Part shown: positions 1 to 14,441 of the stretch, piece after piece | How positions within the stretch are numbered: the first letter of the stretch is position 1 | How the letters are laid out: every line of letters begins with the position of its first letter | DNA from: Lichenostomus cassidix | Lineage: Eukaryota > Chordata > Aves > Passeriformes > Meliphagidae | Length of the DNA: 64,000 bases | NCBI GenBank assembly: GCA_008360975.2 | Contig: CM039211.1 | Coordinates: 9,322,713 to 9,386,712, forward strand | Reading direction: 5' to 3' | Notes under the pieces: model-generated | What the model saw: the letters and a program-made list of their open reading frames with translations, nothing else | Databases searched by the model: none | Told to the model about the DNA's origin: nothing | Made by a program: the position numbers and the translations under genes

Positions 1-2851
1 AAATGCAGTTTTACATATTCCACTTTATAGATGATTTGTAGGAGCTGTCACACATCAGGTATCGGTCAAATGACATGCAAATATCAAAGTATTAAAACAG
101 ACCTTGGCTTAGCTTGTAGTTTCTGCCAGGATTTTTTCCTTTTTTTTCTTGAGAAAGAGATTACCCTGTTGCTTCTTCTGGGAATTATAATGCACTGATG
201 CAGCAGAACTGGCAGAATTACTACTGTAATCTCTATTACCTTGTATTTGGTGGTATTGCTCATGATGTATCAGGTACTGTGCAACATAAAGGTACGTTTC
301 CCACCCAGCCCAAAGGAAATATGAACTCTGGGGGAACACATAATTAAAAGGACAATATCCCACTAATAATACAATAATTTTACATCTTGTCAGTTTGTGT
401 ATATATTTTCATGTAGCTTTGACTTTATATTTATGTAGAAGGACAGGTGTACAGATCAATACACATAATAAAAATATTCCTGTAGGTAGCTCTTCAGAGC
501 TTTGAGAGATGAATGTCTTACAGAAGGTCACTTCACAAATTTTGTTCAAAACAAAAGTTGTTCACTTATTGAACCAGAAATGTAGTATACCAGCCCTGAA
601 GGAGATAAACAAGAGTGAATTTTCAGACTAAATTTTTAGCACAACTACTTTTCCATTAACTTGCAGATGGTGCGTAAAATGATTGGCCATTGTAACTGAT
701 AGGCATTAATTGCAGGGAAATACATATTTAAATAGCTCATATTTTAGAACAATTGAGAGATCAGAGGACTTTAAACAGCTTCCACTTCAGATTAAGATGT
801 CAGCAGTAGCAAAGCTAGCAAAGTGGGATGTGAAATATTCCATATGCTACACTGAAATAATCACAATTGAAAGCCATTACATAATCAGAGCTGCTTTGGC
901 TGAGGTTGACTGACAGTGCTTACTATTCAATTAAGAAGCATGTTATTGGGCTCAGATGGTGATGCAAATCTAAAAGAAAGCTTAATTTGTTTGACCTTTG
1001 TAACCCACTAGCTTTGATTTTATTTGAAACTGTGCCTAATGCATTTTATGTGTCCAAGGAACACATTATTTCATCATAAAAAGGAGATTTTCAGTTGCTA
1101 GTCTAAAACCCTACTTAAGTTTTGTATGCATAATGATTTATTAATAATAAAAAAAAAGGAAACAGGCTTAGAGAACCTTTAACCTTAATTTAATCTTTTT
1201 TTTTATTTGCTAACCTAAACAGGAACTAATCATTAGTTCAAAGGATTAACAGACACAGGAGACCAGATTATACATTTTTAAGTTTGCTTTTGAGTCTTGA
1301 GGGAATCCTATAGTGTGGAATTGGATTAACCTTTCTGACACTTTTTATAATAACCCAAAAGCCAGAGTATAAGGCTTATTCTCCTGACAATCAGCATGGT
1401 TGCTTTGCTTTCTGTGTAGGGTCTATATTCATCTGTGTCAAGATGTATGTTATCAAGCACAATGCAAACAATGAGGAATATTCAAAGTTTGCGCTGAGTA
1501 TTCATCCTGTCTTTATAAATTAGTTGCAGTATTTGTAAATGATGTCCAGGTACCAAAAGGTGTTAGTAGTAGCAATTTTGATAGGATTTGAGTGCTCTCT
1601 CATGCTTTGACAATGAACTTTGTTGAATCAGCTTTATGACTGACCTATCTGAGTGAATATGGTTGCTTATAAATTTAATTCTTTCTCTTGTGGGTCCAGA
1701 TTTCCTCATTTTTCCTCAAAGCAAATGGCACTGACTTGTCTGAAGCTAACTTTTCAAACATATTCTTGTTCCATTTTAAAAGGTTAAGATACTTCAGAGC
1801 AGTTACACTTTTGGTGCGTCTGAGGTCTGGGACATGAGCTAACATGGGCTGTGTGAAAAATTATGCTCGTTATACCTTCATCCATTAAATCAGTAGAACA
1901 AAGAGGGACAGAAGCAAGGTTGAAGATCGCATTCCCCAGTGTGACCAAATTTTGCTGGTGTAATTAAAACTGCTGCACATCAAATTTCTCCTAGGCATCT
2001 TCATTTTCCATCTGGAGCTCTTACTTGTGTAAAAAAGCACAGCAAAAAAAGGGGAATTATGGTGTTCCTGAGACCTGGACAAATTTGGCATGGCTTTCAT
2101 GGCTGTCCTCATCGAGCTTTGAGCGTAATCTATCTTATCCTGAGTGGGAGATATCAAAAAGGCTTGCAAGTAAGCTGCTTATGCTCAGACAGGCTGAGAC
2201 CATAATTTTCCAGTTGTCACTGCAACAGAGTGGTGCAAAGAGTTTAGAACATAGCCCTATTCTCATTGAGTATTCACCTCCAGTTTTAATCAAGATGAAT
2301 GGCTCCTATTTGTGAGCTCCTCTTTAAAACAGTAAAAATCCTGAAGGAAAAGGGTAAAAAAAGGTTTGCAACTGTGAATAATTGTTGTATATTTATATAC
2401 TTGCACAGTTGAAAAAAGTCTGATGAGAATTTTGCACAGAGCAGTACTGTACCTTTTCAAGTTTGTTTTTCATATTTAGAGTGTATTTTCTGCTTATGCA
2501 AGACCAGTATAGGAAAGTTAAGCTCAGCTCTCCCTATAGATCATCTGAGGCACTAATGCAGTTCAAATGCAGAAATATAAATATTTGCCCCAGGGTTAGA
2601 AAGAGGTCCATATGTTGTTTCTCGCTGTTTTCCTCTATCATTCATTTGCCATTTGCTTTTCATATTTTCTCGTACTCTCTTGCTCTTCTCTCTCTCTCTC
2701 AGACACAGTTAAATTTTGTAGGGTGTTTTATCAAAAAATATTGCCTAAAAATGCCTCTTGCATGATCCCTAATCTAATTTTGGGGGATAATCAATAGCTT
2801 TGATTGGAATAGTTATGGCATCAGAAGCTAAGGAATTTCCCCCTTCCAGTT

Positions 2852-2902
2852 TGTCTTGCCCACAGCAAGTCATCAGTGCCAGGACTTGACCTGGGAGGTT
2901 AA
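2852..2902. repeat. Possible MIR/CORE-SINE core fossil
   Basis: About 50 bases resemble the core shared by MIR-type SINEs: a 'cttgccc' block, then 'cacagcaagtca', a 'cagtgccagga' block and 'cttgacctggga', in the right order with a short deletion after the first block. MIR cores persist across amniotes at low copy in birds. The match is from memory, short and diverged, so chance similarity is possible. Confidence 0.3.
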
Positions 2903-3989
2903 AAAAGCCTACTAAAGGTCTGGATATTATGCATTTATTTTTCCTTGTCTCTGTGCAGTTATGTATTGCATTTATTTTTTTCTCAATTAATGTATTTTCT
3001 AGCTTTTTTACATGATTTCTAAATTTTTTCAGATTTTTTGGTGTGTGGCATTATTTCTCATGTTTGTTAAAGACTATATTTTTTTAGAAGTGGATGGAAA
3101 AATGGTATAAAAAACAGTAGACTGTCATAACAGTGAAACTAATATTTCAAACTCTTTTCAGAAATCTCTGACGGTGTAGATAAAGGAAACAGTTACATGG
3201 GAATCAATGGCCAATTAACTAGGTAATGCTTAAAATTATTTTTTGCTAAGTCTCTCAGTATAAAGCATAAACATTCCCACATGTCTGTTCTAATAAATGC
3301 ATCTGAAGAAGATTTATGTTTCCTGGTGATATTTTATAAATCCACAATTCATAAAGAAACTTAAAATATCTCTTTACCCAAAAATAGCATTTGGCTGTCT
3401 GGGACATGAAAAAAATGCATTCAGATGACAAAAGCCTGTTTATCAGTTTATTTCTGCATGCCATTAAGCTGCAACATTAGTCATGGAAAACCATTCTCAT
3501 TTTGAGGCAGACATTTCAAGTGACATTTAACAGAATCTCCCAGTACACTTACTAAACTCAGCTAAAATACATGCTTAGTGTATGATGTTTCTTTGTGCAT
3601 GGAAACAAGGAAAAGTGTTTCATTTTGGTGAACTCTGAAAGAAGGGCTACTTTCTTCTGCCAGAAAGGGGGTAAAAATGTACTTAGATTGACATCTTAAT
3701 GGATAAGTTACACTTAAATTAACAGCTTTTTCTATTCTACCATACCTTCCATACAGTGACAGTGTCGAGATAAACCACAGCAGTTTCTTCTGAAAGGAGA
3801 TTCTCTCTTCAGGTTGCTCTGGAAGTGACACAGAAATATGAATAAGAAAGCTCTGCTAAGACAGCAAGATCCTAACAAAAGTCTTGCATAAAGTTAAATG
3901 TACAAGTTCTAAGTTCAGTGAGTTTTATTTATAAAATATTTACGAAGAAATGAAAGAAGAAAAAGCACCAGCAGCTTCCAAGGGGAGTT

Positions 3990-4138
3990 TATGCAGGCAG
4001 ACCTCCCACTGTTTTCAGTGGGGATTTTCCCTGCATGAGGCCTTATCTAATAGCCATTGATATTAATGGGAGTCATTCATTTGATTTTAATGGGCTTTGG
4101 ATCATGGATTTTGGTTGTAATAGGGCCTGGGCTGTATT
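3990..4138. repeat. Possible ancient amniote dispersed repeat
   Basis: The segment carries diverged copies of a 'ttaatgggctttggatca' type block and 'agggcct', plus a 'cccactgttttcagtgggga' near-palindrome. Blocks like these ('tcaatggg', 'ggatcaggccc') recur in old non-autonomous repeats of turtles, crocodiles and birds. No element boundary is visible. This is recognition by pattern only. Confidence 0.3.
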
Positions 4139-7100
4139 TAGAAATAGTCATTCATGTTTTATACAGGAATAAATGTTCAGCCAAATTTGTTTACCAACTT
4201 ATTTTCAAATATCAGTCTTCCTAATAGCTGCCTGTGCTTAAGCACCCTGTTCAGGTAAATGAAGGGACTTTCCCCTCCATCTCTTGTCCATTCTGAGAAA
4301 ATGAAGAAACAAAACACATTAGCATATTGTTGGTATCTCTTTCTGGAAACTTTTTTGCTAATTTCCTCTAATTCACTAGAGTTTACATAGAGCTAACTGT
4401 AGCAGAGTTTGGTGGGATTTACTGTAGCTTTAATGAATTAGAGATGGATCAAAAAACTCCTCTGATCTGTTAGATTGTCTACTGACTACTGATTTATAAA
4501 GATTTTCATTACCATCTCAGCTAATCCACTAAGTTGACTATCCATTTCAAGCAGAATCCAGGTGGATTTCAGTCCATAACAAAGCTATTCTGAACACACC
4601 AAAGCATTCAAATACTGTATTAGCTGATGCCTGAAGAGAAATTAAATCTAAAATGAGCCCTCCCAGCCCAACACCAAAACCAGATTGAATTAGTGAAAAT
4701 CCCACACCAATACTTTGTAGACATGAAAGCTTTTAGGGGTTTTGTTTCAGTTGGGGAGTTTAGAAAAATTTTAAACTTTTCATACTAATTTGAAATATTT
4801 GACTGCATCACTAGCTCTAGTGAGTTAGCCATGAATAATGTTTCATGAATATATGAATATCTGATACATTGAAGATTCCTGAAAAATAAAGTAACTTTGA
4901 CATGTGCAAAGCCCTTCCCCAAGAGTCCATGTGACTCCATGTGAGTCAGTATATGCTGCCAGGTGATAATCAAAGTGCAAGTCTCATGAAAACCAGCAAC
5001 TCTCTGCTCTGTGAGGTTCAAGTGCCAAAGGCACCCGTTGTGCTGTGTTGTGTTAGGAGGCACTTTGCGCAGAAATAAAAATGTGAGCCAGATCCTTGGT
5101 CCATTCTGTTTCAGCAGAAACAGAGCAGCTGAATGCTTGGCCTATAAGCCAAGGATATTTTAACAGCATATGTCCATAAAATTGCTCAGCATTTGGTCTC
5201 AGGTGTCTGTAAGGCCATTTCATTTGCTTTGCATTCATTTAACCATGAATTAAAAAAAAGAAAAAGCTAATACTACCATATTACTATGATTTGGTGGCTA
5301 GGTCAGGTATCTAGTGGTTTGAAAATTATCTTCTCCTGTGGGAAATAAGAACAGTTGAGAATAAATATATTTTAAGGAAAAAGCTTCTGTAATTACTCAT
5401 ATAATCAATTATATGCAATATGTGCTAGTGCTGGACCACCCATAAGCTTAGGGACATTCAATATATCTTTTCATATATTTTTGTATTTGCATCAAGACGG
5501 TAAATTATCAGCCTCACAATATAACAGGCATAATAACTGCAGCAAAAGTTTGCTCTGAGAAGGTATGGCTAGGGATTAGCGTGCAGGAATAAGATCTTTT
5601 AGAATGCATTGTTCTTATGGCTTGTTCAAGGCTTTACTTTCACTGTGTAATCAAGCCTGTGACCTTGATTAATGTTATTCACAGTTCTTGGCTACTCTTC
5701 CACCTGCAATAATGGACAGAAGCATCTTAAAATGGACTCCCCATTTTCCTATTAAAAAGTTGATGTATTGACAAGTTTCTTTTCTCAGGTGCTTGCAAGA
5801 TGTACTGGTAGTTCTGGAAAAGTGTGCTTTAAAGTTTCAATAGTGAAGTAAAATTGTGATGACAGTTTATCTCTCTCAAGATATTCAGCAAAAGAGAAAG
5901 GACTCTTATGCATCTGTAGCACATTGAAAACTGAGCTAAAAATGCTAAATAGTATAGGAAAGTGACAATGTTAACTAGCATCCAACAAAGATCTGCTGAG
6001 GTACAGAACAGAAGTGAAAAAACAGGCCAGCTGGGACCACAAGGAAATACTGCCAGTGTGCTGTAGATTTCTCAGTTTGACTGGTAAAGTGGACAAATGA
6101 AATGAATACAAATGCTGAAATTTACTACTTAGTTCTCAGTAGAAATCCCTATTACTGTTAAAAACTCAGTTTATTTTGAGCAAGGCTAGGACTCTGTTTG
6201 TATTGGCAGAGGGAGAAATGGTTATGTGGGTATGATTCAAATGAATGTTGACTACTATGTCTGCAGTTCTCAATGTCAAAAGAGGACAGTGTCATGCAGG
6301 TTCATTTTGATTAAAAAACAAAACTGTAAAATTGGTGCATTTTCCTATTCCCCTAACTTCATTGGTTTGTAGGAAAGCAGCATGGGTGATCTGGAATAAC
6401 CTTGTTTCAATGAAAATTTTTTGCTTCTCTGGGGTGGTTCAGGCTTGCACATGACACAGAAACTGGTCCTTAGCCTTCCTCTATTTTAATTTCATCATGT
6501 ATAAAATGCAAATAATGACTGTTTAAAATGTTCTGAGATGAAAGAGGCTGTATAAAGGAAAATACAGGGAAGATATTATACCCATGATTTTAATGGAACA
6601 GAAACTTGAGTAAAGAAGTGGAGAACTTGATTTTCCTTGTAAAAATAATGAATTGAGTATATATTAGCAGAAATCAAAAGAATCTGGGAGTTTTCTTTCA
6701 TCATTCAGACCTTGCTAGTTACCATCTCCCATTCATAGCCATACTAAAAGACTCTTCAAAAGGTACAGTGATGGAGCAAATTCACTTTGAGAGCTGAAAA
6801 TCTCATTTGAATTTGTGAGTCTGACTTTCGTCTCTCCCCCAAAATTGTTGAGGTGAAGGAAAGAAATTGATGCTCATTGCAAATCTTGCCCAGTACCTTC
6901 TCAGTCTCCTTGATGAATCCCATTATCTGGAAAGCGACCTTTACAGTTCATATCTCTTTCGTGCCTAATGCAGTTATTCTCCTTTCCATTACAATGAAAG
7001 TATTACATGGATAACTATCGAGCATTATCTTCCAGAAGAGAACTAATTTGGGAAAGAAATTAAGTACTTTAACATGAAACCTGATTTTTTTTTTAACCTT

Positions 7101-9067
7101 GTAGATACTTGAGAGCGCTTAGTAAGTTACAGACACAGCAAATACACTGAACTACTTACTTACCATAACAGGTATTTTCCATTTCATAATTTATGGACAG
7201 CTGAATCAATTCCCATCTTGAATTACAGTACTTGGATGAATAGTTTGTGCTGCTGTCTCAAAATAGAACTATTTGACTTTTTTGAGGCGTGTCACTGCAG
7301 GTTATATCCATATGCACATTTTCCTCAGCTGTGTGCCCCTTGACAAGCCTTTTGTGAACATTGTCAAAGAAACTAGGTCCTGCTGTAATTATTAAATTTA
7401 TACCCATTTGAGTTGCAGGTTGCTTTGAAGTAGCTATGCAGCATGACATAATTTGATCCATAAAGAGCTGTGAGACAGGTGGAACTCGTGTTGTGCAGGT
7501 CTGTGCTATTACAGCTGGTAAGTTTTAATTTGACTTCACCTGATTGGCTTAAGACAGATGAGTTTATGTCTTTCTTCCCATATGATTTACTCATCTGTGA
7601 GTAACTGGACATAATTAATGATGTCCAGTAATTTCTAGGGAGGGATAGGCCATTTCCAATTCACATAAATATGCATGATAGCCTGAGTAATACACAGAAT
7701 GTGCAATTATGTTGAGTCAGATGACATGAAATCCTCTCATGCAGCGAATGATACAGACCATTTTTTACTAAATAACCATTTTTCCATTGTTTTTCTCCTG
7801 GAATAGAGCTTGGAAAAAGGTAAAATAAAACTGTGCCAGATTACAGCATTTGAGAAAAAAAATCTAATAAATTTATGCTGATTGTGATTTTCCCATCTTA
7901 AGCACTGTTAATTGCTAAAATGGTACCATCACCCACCCAAAAGTTAGGGTTTCTCAGAATGCAATGGAAGAAGTCAAGAAATAAATGTCAACAAACAATA
8001 AGTCAGTGAGGACTCTTCTCTTTTTTTCTGCTAACATGGTAAAATAGATAAGGAATTAAAAATAACAATGGCTCAGATTTAATGGAAATAAACTGAATAA
8101 AATAGTGGAGACAGCCACTCCATAGGAAACAAGGCTGTGCAAGACAGTACATGTTTGGAAAGTTTTGTTTCACCATCGTTTGTAAAAGGCAGCAGCATAA
8201 TCAAATTGGATATACTGACATGTCTGCATGGAAAAAAATACTGAATACTGCCAGGTTTCTGCTTATAATCTTCTTTAGAGAATCACTTTGTTTGTTGATG
8301 AAGCATGTTGAATCTTCCAATATGCTGCCATGGCAAATTTTAAAAGCTGGAAAAAAGATTCACCAATCCTTCTGTGAGACTGTCAAACTTCTGCTTCCAG
8401 TAATGAAACCATACAAGAAAAGAAGCAACACATCCAGTTGATATTAGTAAAGTACCTATAAATGTTATTTTCTGAATTGTAAGGCTGTGCAAGTAATTAA
8501 TGTTTTTGGTATTTTGGCAACCAAACCAAGAATTAAAACAAAACTGTTCGTGTCATCAAAATGTTCTATTCAGTATGAAAGCAAACATTTCATTTGCAGA
8601 CACTTGGAAAGAAAAAGAAATGAAAGAGCAGTTTTAAAATGCTGTTAGAAAATTCAGCATCATTTCTTCTGGAAGCCCTGTCTTTAGGGCTCTTAGCCAG
8701 GTTGTTGGAGAGCCAAGTTCCTTCTGCCTGAGCAGATTTTAACTCCTCAAAGAATGCCCTAGCAGCCAGGCCATTGCATAGTCTGTGCCAAGGGTGCTCT
8801 CCATGTCTTGTTGATTTTCTCTTTGGCATAAACAATAAACCCATGAGATACCAGAAATCCTCTCTGAAATGATATTTTTCCCCACTCAAAAAGCAGGAGG
8901 AGAAAAGTGAAAGAGATGTTCTCCCAGTGTTAAATTACATCCTGAGAAGGGCTCTCACTTCAGGAAGCAGAAAGAGGAGCAGAGCATTTCTCTGGCAGCT
9001 CAGGCACTTTTGAGCACAGTAGGAAGCTTGGATTAGGTCACCGTGGCTCAAAGAGGGTAATGAATTT

Positions 9068-9130
9068 TGGTAGTGCCTCACCAACAAAGACCTAAACCAC
9101 TGAACAATCTTTGTTGATGAGGCAATACTA
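9068..9130. repeat. 63-nt imperfect hairpin (23-bp stem, 17-nt loop)
   Basis: Arm 9068-9090 is complementary to arm 9108-9130. On the plus strand I count 20 Watson-Crick pairs, one G-T wobble and two mismatches over 23 positions, around the 17-nt loop at 9091-9107. The complementarity does not continue outside the arms, so it is not the end of a long inverted repeat that I can see. Size and shape are compatible with a miRNA precursor or a tiny palindromic mobile-element remnant. Nothing here shows transcription. Confidence 0.6.
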
Positions 9131-12100
9131 CTTTTCCTTCAGGGTGTTTGTTTCACTGCTCACTTCTTTTTCTCAGAACAGGTTGATGAATTTATAAAAA
9201 TAATGTGTTCAAAATATGTTTTTAATGCCTAAATGACTCAGCAGAAGAATGAAAAGTCATCTTGTTCTACCAAACCAACTTATTAGGGGTCAGAGGAGAA
9301 TCACATGGTGTTCTGCAGCGCTTGTATCTTCTGCTTCCATATATGAATTTTGCAGATTCTCCATACTTTTTTCTTGATTCCATAACAAGGACAAAGCAGA
9401 GCTGGGAATTGCAAGTATTGTCATCTCTGAAGCCTTTTACTACATCCTACTGCCTGTCACACGATATGACTTTTCCCCTCCCAGAATTAAGGTCTATGAT
9501 GGGAAGAGAATTACAGTAGTGACATTCCTTCTATTCCCACCAGCCATGCATCTCCCCTCTGATGTGTTGTTACAGACCCAGAATTTTAAAGTAACAGAGA
9601 CCAGGAGCTATGCCAGGACTCTGGGCAGCACAAGAAGAAATGGAAAAGCTGTTGTATATTCCTGTTGTGGCAGCAATTTTCAGACCCTTCAGACATGTGT
9701 TTTCATAGGAAGTAAATTGACCCTTAAGTACACATAATACATAAGTATACATACAGTTAGATAATAAAAGACTAAAATTAGCTTTAATTCTCCTCTCAAG
9801 TCTGGTTAAGTTTTGGCTAGTTCTGGCACATACTTTGCCTTTTTTTCCAGTCCATACATAAAATAAGGGAAATTAAATGAAAAAGACAAGTATTTGGGCA
9901 ACTGGAAGAAGACCCTGAAAAAATCTGTTGCTGTTGTTCTCACTTTCCATGAAGAGAATGTAAATTTTGTTTGATGGATACTTTTAGTGGACATTTTTTG
10001 TTTTCTATGTTAGCTTCCACATCTTGAAGATCCTGAATAATTTAATGATCCTAAGAGTATTTTGGAAAAATCTCCCTCTATATGATAACTTTTTGCTTCT
10101 TTCCATTTTCATTCACTTTTTCGTTCTTCGTTCCTTGTCCTCTTATTCTTTGGAGAGAAAACTATTTTTGCAGTCTTTGGGAAGAAATTCTCTTCCAATC
10201 AATACAAAGTGTGCATGTGTAAGGTCTCCAACATTTAATGAGGAGTCAGCTGTTAAGTTCACATAAGTGCCTATGAGTAGGCTTGGAAGAGCTTACTCCC
10301 TCTACACTGCCCCTTGCCTTTGTTTTCTCCAAAGCAACTTAGTCCACGAAGAATAAAGTGAAAAATAAATAAAATAGAAGTTGTGCTGTTGTACCAGTTA
10401 AGTTTCCTATGTTAGTGCAAAGTATTCTGTGATCCTCTCAATCATTTCTCATACATTGTCTTGATTCTGTGTATTCCCTTCTCTTCAGAGCTTTATTTTG
10501 CCTTTTTCCCCAGAAAGTTACTTGTCCATATCTTTTGTTTTTCTGGTCTTATGATTCTTTATGCTTAAGGAAAGCAAGCAGGTTGTTTTGCTGTCTGTTT
10601 CTCATTTGATCCAAATGTGGACTATGTGAGGGGTTTCAGATTAAGTGTGATTTTAATCTATTTTTTCCATTCAAAAAGTGAGCATTCTAAGAAGCAGAGC
10701 AATAGCTGAGAAAAAGTTGAGTTATTGGTGTTATTTTGATAAAGTCCAGAAGAGATTCTACAAGCTTAATAAAAACAGGAAAATGTCTTCATAATACGAA
10801 TTAGGCCTGCTACCTTGCACAACAGGATATCTGGAGTTATGGTAGTGGAAATCTTTTCGGTCAGTTGCTTGGTTTTCATTTTTGGTTTGTTTTGGTTTTG
10901 TCTCCAGGGCACAGAAATTTGTAAAATTATTTTAAAAAGCAAGTAACAAACTTTCTTACAAATACCTGTATTAAACTGCAGATATTGACCTAGAGATTGT
11001 GATATGGAATTGAAATCTTGTTGAAATGTTGTTTAATGCAACCTGATGCTTTGGAACAGAAAATGATCTGATGCTCTTCTTTATGTTGCTGACATTGTTT
11101 AATACTTACAAGAAAAGGTTTCCTTATTTTTATTGTGGTGAACCTGATGATGAATTTTCCCATTTACGAGAACACAGGGAAGTTGCTTAGATGAAGAGAG
11201 GTGTTTTAACTCTGTTGTACTCAGTACAAGTGACAACTTGTAGAAACCGAGAGGCTGGAGCAGTAAATTAATCAGTTTTTCAGAAGAAACAAATAACTAA
11301 CACAGAGCTTTGTCCAAAACCAGCCTGCTAAAGGTTCTTTACAGTAATAAAATTTTCTTAATTTGGACAAAATGACCTGAGAGAGTTATGACACCATCAA
11401 TTGCACCTGAAACAGACCCTTGAAAAGCAAATGGTTGGAAAGAAATAAGCTGATAGGTGAGTTATCTAAATGATTTTTAAATGAGGCCTAGGGCTCCTAC
11501 CTTGGATTTAGAATGAGGGATCTGACCTTTTGGGTCATTGGGTTACATGTAATAAATTACAAGGTGCTTATGCTGGGGAATCATGGTTATTTCTGGCCAT
11601 GAGATTGTGTAGATTTTTTTAGAATCAAAACTGTTTGAACTCAAGGTACCAGACTTGTCACACACCAGGGACTACGAAAAACGCAGCACTATTGCATTTG
11701 AAGCATAATATATTTAAGGAGAGTTGATGTTGCCCAAGTACATAGCAGCATATTCCAAGGGGAAAAAAGAACATTTGATTTTTTTGTGGAGGAACCTACA
11801 AGGTAAGCTAGAGAAGATGCAACTGGTAGTATAATACACAGATAGCGTTTGCATTACCCACGGTAAGGTTTGAGATATTGCACAAGAAAGCTTTTTCTTG
11901 TGGCCTTTTTCAAAGACTAGATAGTATCAAATAGATACTCAAGTTGCCTGATTTTGTGCTAAAAATCTAGTTGGAATCAGCTTTAAAATGTAACTAAACC
12001 TTTTTATAAAAGGAATTCCTTGAATATATTTAAATTTCTTGAATTGGAAGAAGGTACGAAGACTCTGCATCTTCTTCTGCAACAGAGAGAAAAAGGCTAG

Positions 12101-14126
12101 AAGCTTGGAAGCCAGTAAGTTATGAATATAATGAGACACAAAGTAAATATAGAAAAGTAGGAAGGTATATTGAAACTTACTAGACAAATCCTTCCTCTCC
12201 AGGAACCTGAGAAATTACATTTTCTGAAGTTTGAATATTTATGATGACATAGAGTAGCCACAGAATTTCATATCTCAATTTTCTTGGGGGGTTTTCTTGC
12301 CAAGATTACTTTGAAGCTCTGTGTTTTATGGAAAAAAAAATTAAAAAGTCATTATTAGGTAAAATTAAGTTTGAGACCAAGTAAAACCTGTTTCAGAGTT
12401 AGGCCATCCCCCCACCAGAATTTATCTGAAAGTGAGTACATCAGCTAGAAAAGGCAATACTGAGGAACAAGGTGCTTAGCTATTGAGTGACAGATAGATA
12501 AGACTTAGGATTGATGCCTAATATTTATTACTATTTGACATCTGTAGTAAGAATGTGAGCAGAGTAGGTTTAGTAAGGAGCAGCAAGACAGTCTGTGGCA
12601 AGAGACAGAATGACACAGCTGACCAATTTTTATTATTTTCTCACTTCCAACATGTTCTTGCTTTTATTGAGGTGAAATAGACAGTCCAGGAAAGAAGCAA
12701 ATGGAGACTGAAAAGGAGGCAGGAGCACGGTACAAAGGTATGTCAATGCTTACGATGAGGAAGACCGTTCTCTCAGTAAAACTTTATTGGAGAACAGAAC
12801 TGTTTGAAGTCTTCCCTTCTGTTTCTTGGCTGTACCTCAATCTCACTTTGAAGGCCTGGTTCTTAACTCAGAAATTTGTAATGTTCTTAGTCTTTGGGTT
12901 GTGGGTAGTTTTTTGTTTGCGTGGGGGGTGTTTTTTATTTGTTTGTGGCTTTTTGTTTTGTCTTGTTTCCTTTCTTTTTCTCAACAAATAGCTGTCAATT
13001 ATTTTAGAAACAGTCAAAATATCAAAATAGTGTGGTTTTAATTTTTTCCACCAATGCAACTTGAATTCAATGTGTTTGTAAAATGTTTCATGCTGTGAAA
13101 ACTGTTTTTAAGGAAAAGGACATAAGAAATCATTTATTCCAATGTAGAAGGCAAAAATATTATTTTTTAAATGCCCTTTCCAGCCAAAAGGTTTGGACTC
13201 CTCTTGGCTAGAGGATCAAAGTAATTGCAGCATGATGGGTAGGGTAATGGTGAGAAGAACATATGTGAATGAAAGAAAGCTCTGGAAGTGCTAGTGCTAT
13301 TTGTTCCTGCTAATATAATGGCTAAGACACTTGTACACTTGCAGCTGGACTATGTACTTCTTGCCAAAATGATTTAATTATTTGAGCATTAATATTCTTA
13401 CATTTTTTCTTATTCTATTTCTGTTATTTTGGGTGCAGTATTTCTGAGCTATAAGCAAGAAGCAATATTAGTTGTAGCCTTATAGAACGAGGTACATGGC
13501 TGGAACTCATAACTCCCGAATCCCTCTGCCCTGTAGGTTTATTAAAGCTCTGTACAGAACTTTGCATCTTATTGACTCCCCTGGGCTAACAGTGTAAACC
13601 ACAAACTCTTATTATGGGAGATGCAGTCAGAAGGATCTGTAATATCCAGGCAAATGTAATATATTTTTTTTTTGTTAGAAAGAGTTGTCTAAATACCTTG
13701 ATGATAAATATTTTAGAAAATTATAAGCACTTGTGTCCTTTTCTGAGTTTTCTTTTGCTTGGCAGTTTTAAATAGCTAATAAAAATGTGACAGTCGACCT
13801 ACCTAATAGTATGTGGGTGCAATTTTTGCTCTACTGGCATCTTTAGCTATGTGATGAAAAACAAAGATTCACAGAAACTTCAGCAAAACCAGAATGTTAA
13901 AATCTACTGGAACAGGAAAGAACATAGCTGGGGGGGAAACCACAACTCTTTTATAATTTGTTATATCCATCTGCCTAAGAACTTGTATTTGTCACTGCAT
14001 AATTATTTTATAAACATGTAACAATTAGTAGTGAGTTAATATTTCCTGTACTTTGTAGCACAAAATTATTTTAAAAAATTTTCAGACTAATAGCATATTG
14101 TCTGTAGTGTAATTAAACAAGCATCT
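9131..14126. other. AT-rich non-coding stretch, no gene seen
   Basis: No supported gene. Adjacent short plus-strand frames between 9262 and 9737 have no recognisable domain and no convincing splice context. A GT/T-rich low-complexity run lies near 12900-12985. The rest is unremarkable. Confidence 0.65.
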
Positions 14127-14315
14127 TTCTCTTGTAGCAACGTGGGTTTTAGGATTCCATGTGCTCCTTTGTCCCTCTGCTTTGTATACCATTGGTTCAT
14201 TTTGAGATATGCTCTGCTGTACCCCGAAATCTATTGGTGGGTTCCCTATGCCTGTCTTCCCTTCAGACTCCCCGGGACTGGCTCTAGGGGAGGCAGTCCC
14301 TCCCCTTCCTTTCCT

Positions 14316-14324
14316 TTTATAAGG
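14316..14324 (+). promoter_or_regulatory. LTR TATA-like box
   Basis: The motif 'tttataagg' lies inside the 14133-14644 LTR, about 120 bases before the AATAAA. It is the expected position for the U3 core promoter, with transcription toward the right. Confidence 0.6.
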
Positions 14325-14435
14325 CGATGTCCAGATCTGCTCGAGGTCTTTCCATCTCCGGGCTGCTAGCATCCCCTCCCTGCCTTGTGTCCCTTCCCCC
14401 TTCTCCTTCCCTGCACCCCTTTTCCCCATACCCCA

Positions 14436-14441
14436 AATAAA
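14436..14441 (+). promoter_or_regulatory. LTR polyadenylation signal AATAAA
   Basis: A canonical AATAAA in the R region of the solo LTR, downstream of the TATA-like box and upstream of the CpG-rich U5. Confidence 0.65.

Larger units (their letters stand above)
1..9067. other. AT-rich non-coding stretch, no gene seen
   Basis: I see no exon-like frame. Open frames are at most about 100 codons, occur on both strands and show no recognisable domain. The stretch contains only weak fossil repeats (listed separately near 2.85 and 4.0 kb), short homopolymer runs and a small CT-rich run near 2690. It is consistent with intergenic or deep intronic DNA. Confidence 0.7.

Noticed and set aside
2384..2425. 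Hairpin CAACTGTG...CACAGTTG
   Set aside because: Only 8 bp of stem around a 27-nt AT-rich loop; expected by chance.
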